From NCBI RefSeq assembly GCF_009363435.1, contig NZ_CP045354.1, positions 1,268,501 through 1,332,500 on the forward strand: a stretch of 64,000 nucleotides of DNA, written 5' to 3'. Below the pieces are notes generated by a model. It searched no databases, was not told the origin of the DNA, and saw nothing but the letters and a program-made list of their open reading frames with translations. Below, piece after piece: positions 63,499 through 64,000 of the stretch (its first letter is position 1; every line of letters begins with the position of its first letter). Position numbers and translations under genes: made by a program. Source of the DNA: Labrenzia sp. THAF82. GTDB lineage: Bacteria > Pseudomonadota > Alphaproteobacteria > Rhizobiales > Stappiaceae.

Positions 63499-64000
63499 AT
63501 GGCGGCGGACTACGATCTTTTGGTCATTGGCGGAGGCATCAATGGCACGGGCATCGCACGTGACGCTGTCGGCCGCGGTGCTTCCGTTATGCTTGTGGAA
63601 ATGGGTGATCTTGCCGGCGCGACCTCATCGGCGTCAACGAAGCTCATTCATGGCGGCCTGCGCTACCTGGAATATTACGAGTTCAATCTGGTCAGGAAGG
63701 CGCTCAAGGAACGCGAAGTGCTCTGGCGGGCCGCGCCGCATATCGCCTGGCCACTTCGCTTCATTCTGCCTCACCACAAAGATCTTCGTCCGGCGTGGCT
63801 GCTGCGGTTGGGTTTGTTCATGTATGACCATCTGGGCGGGCGTGAACTTCTGCCTGCGACCAAAACAGTGCGCCTTGATCAGGCACCTTTTTCTCAAGGT
63901 CTCAAAAATCTCTTCAAGAAGGGGTTCGAGTATTCGGATTGCTGGGTGGATGACGCCCGGCTGGTTGTCCTGAACGCGCGCGATGCGGCGGACCGTGGTG
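63499..64000 (+). CDS. glpD: GlpD, glycerol-3-phosphate dehydrogenase (3' truncated by window)
   Basis: The first 167 residues of an FAD-dependent aerobic glycerol-3-phosphate dehydrogenase. It begins MAADYDLLVIGGGINGTGIA, the FAD-binding GxGxxG motif, followed by RGASVMLVEMGDLAGATSSA, the family signature STKLIHGGLRYLEYYEF, and LPHHKDLRPAWLLRLGLFMY. It oxidises glycerol-3-phosphate to dihydroxyacetone phosphate at the inner membrane. The reading frame is open to the end of the window. The GlpR-like repressor at 42791-43573 is a likely regulator. Confidence 0.96.
   Translation, partial: MAADYDLLVIGGGINGTGIARDAVGRGASVMLVEMGDLAGATSSASTKLIHGGLRYLEYYEFNLVRKALKEREVLWRAAPHIAWPLRFILPHHKDLRPAWLLRLGLFMYDHLGGRELLPATKTVRLDQAPFSQGLKNLFKKGFEYSDCWVDDARLVVLNARDAADRG

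Overview
The window is chromosomal DNA of an alphaproteobacterium, most likely order Rhizobiales/Hyphomicrobiales and plausibly a Roseibium/Labrenzia-type (Stappiaceae) marine bacterium. The evidence is the ruvAB-ybgC-tolQRAB-pal-cpoB-tilS-ftsH-glmM order, the ChpT and CtrA cell-cycle regulators, EipA (DUF1134), a serC-type leader RNA and RpoH-style promoter spacing. The genus is inference; the class is secure.

Layout. 1-16.3 kb is a conserved core block: Holliday-junction helicase genes, a chemoreceptor, the Tol-Pal envelope operon, tilS, ftsH behind an RpoH-like promoter, glmM and an outer-membrane barrel. 16.5-26.86 kb is an integrated mobile element bounded by an imperfect 25/26-bp direct repeat. 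It encodes a tyrosine recombinase, a small HTH protein, an HK97-type head set (portal, protease, connector, capsid), HNH nuclease, large terminase, regulators, and a HEPN-type cargo gene. It has no recognisable tail, lysis or polymerase genes. 26.9-38 kb carries serC-serA, two transporters, purA, a membrane-anchored hypothetical and a TPP-riboswitch ABC transporter lacking an ATPase gene. 37.7-46.3 kb holds a CHASE2 cyclase, rpoH, rluD, tRNA-Glu, a GlpR-like regulator, a coiled-coil protein, eipA and a YHS protein. 46.5-53.1 kb is chpT followed by cheA(REC)-cheW-cheY-cheB-cheR. 53.1-64 kb has a LytTR regulator, a Tat-exported metallo-hydrolase, trmO-like, ctrA, fliI-fliJ, a PqiA-like protein, a DUF2336 protein, an MscS channel and the start of glpD.

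The most unusual part is the element. It sits exactly at the predicted transcription start of serC. The native serC promoter (TTGACC-17-TATCCC) was left 10.3 kb away at the left end. The element's right end supplies a substitute hexamer pair with the same 17-bp spacing and the same 5-nt distance to the leader RNA, so serC keeps an intact leader. On the opposite strand, an orphan Shine-Dalgarno and ATG lie 20 nt after the int stop and point out of the left end. Circularisation would join them to the first gene of the HNH-terminase operon, so packaging genes may be expressed properly only after excision. The gene set resembles capsid-forming, tail-stealing phage satellites (cf-PICI-like); that assignment is inference from gene content.

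Other regulatory structure worth reading: two CTCACGTGAG palindromes around the promoter of the element's MerR-like regulator; a TPP riboswitch whose apparent target is a 33-codon leader ORF coupled to the permease; a cluster of seven GANTC sites and CtrA-like boxes between ctrA and fliI; and a hairpin that buries the ribosome site of the chemoreceptor gene.
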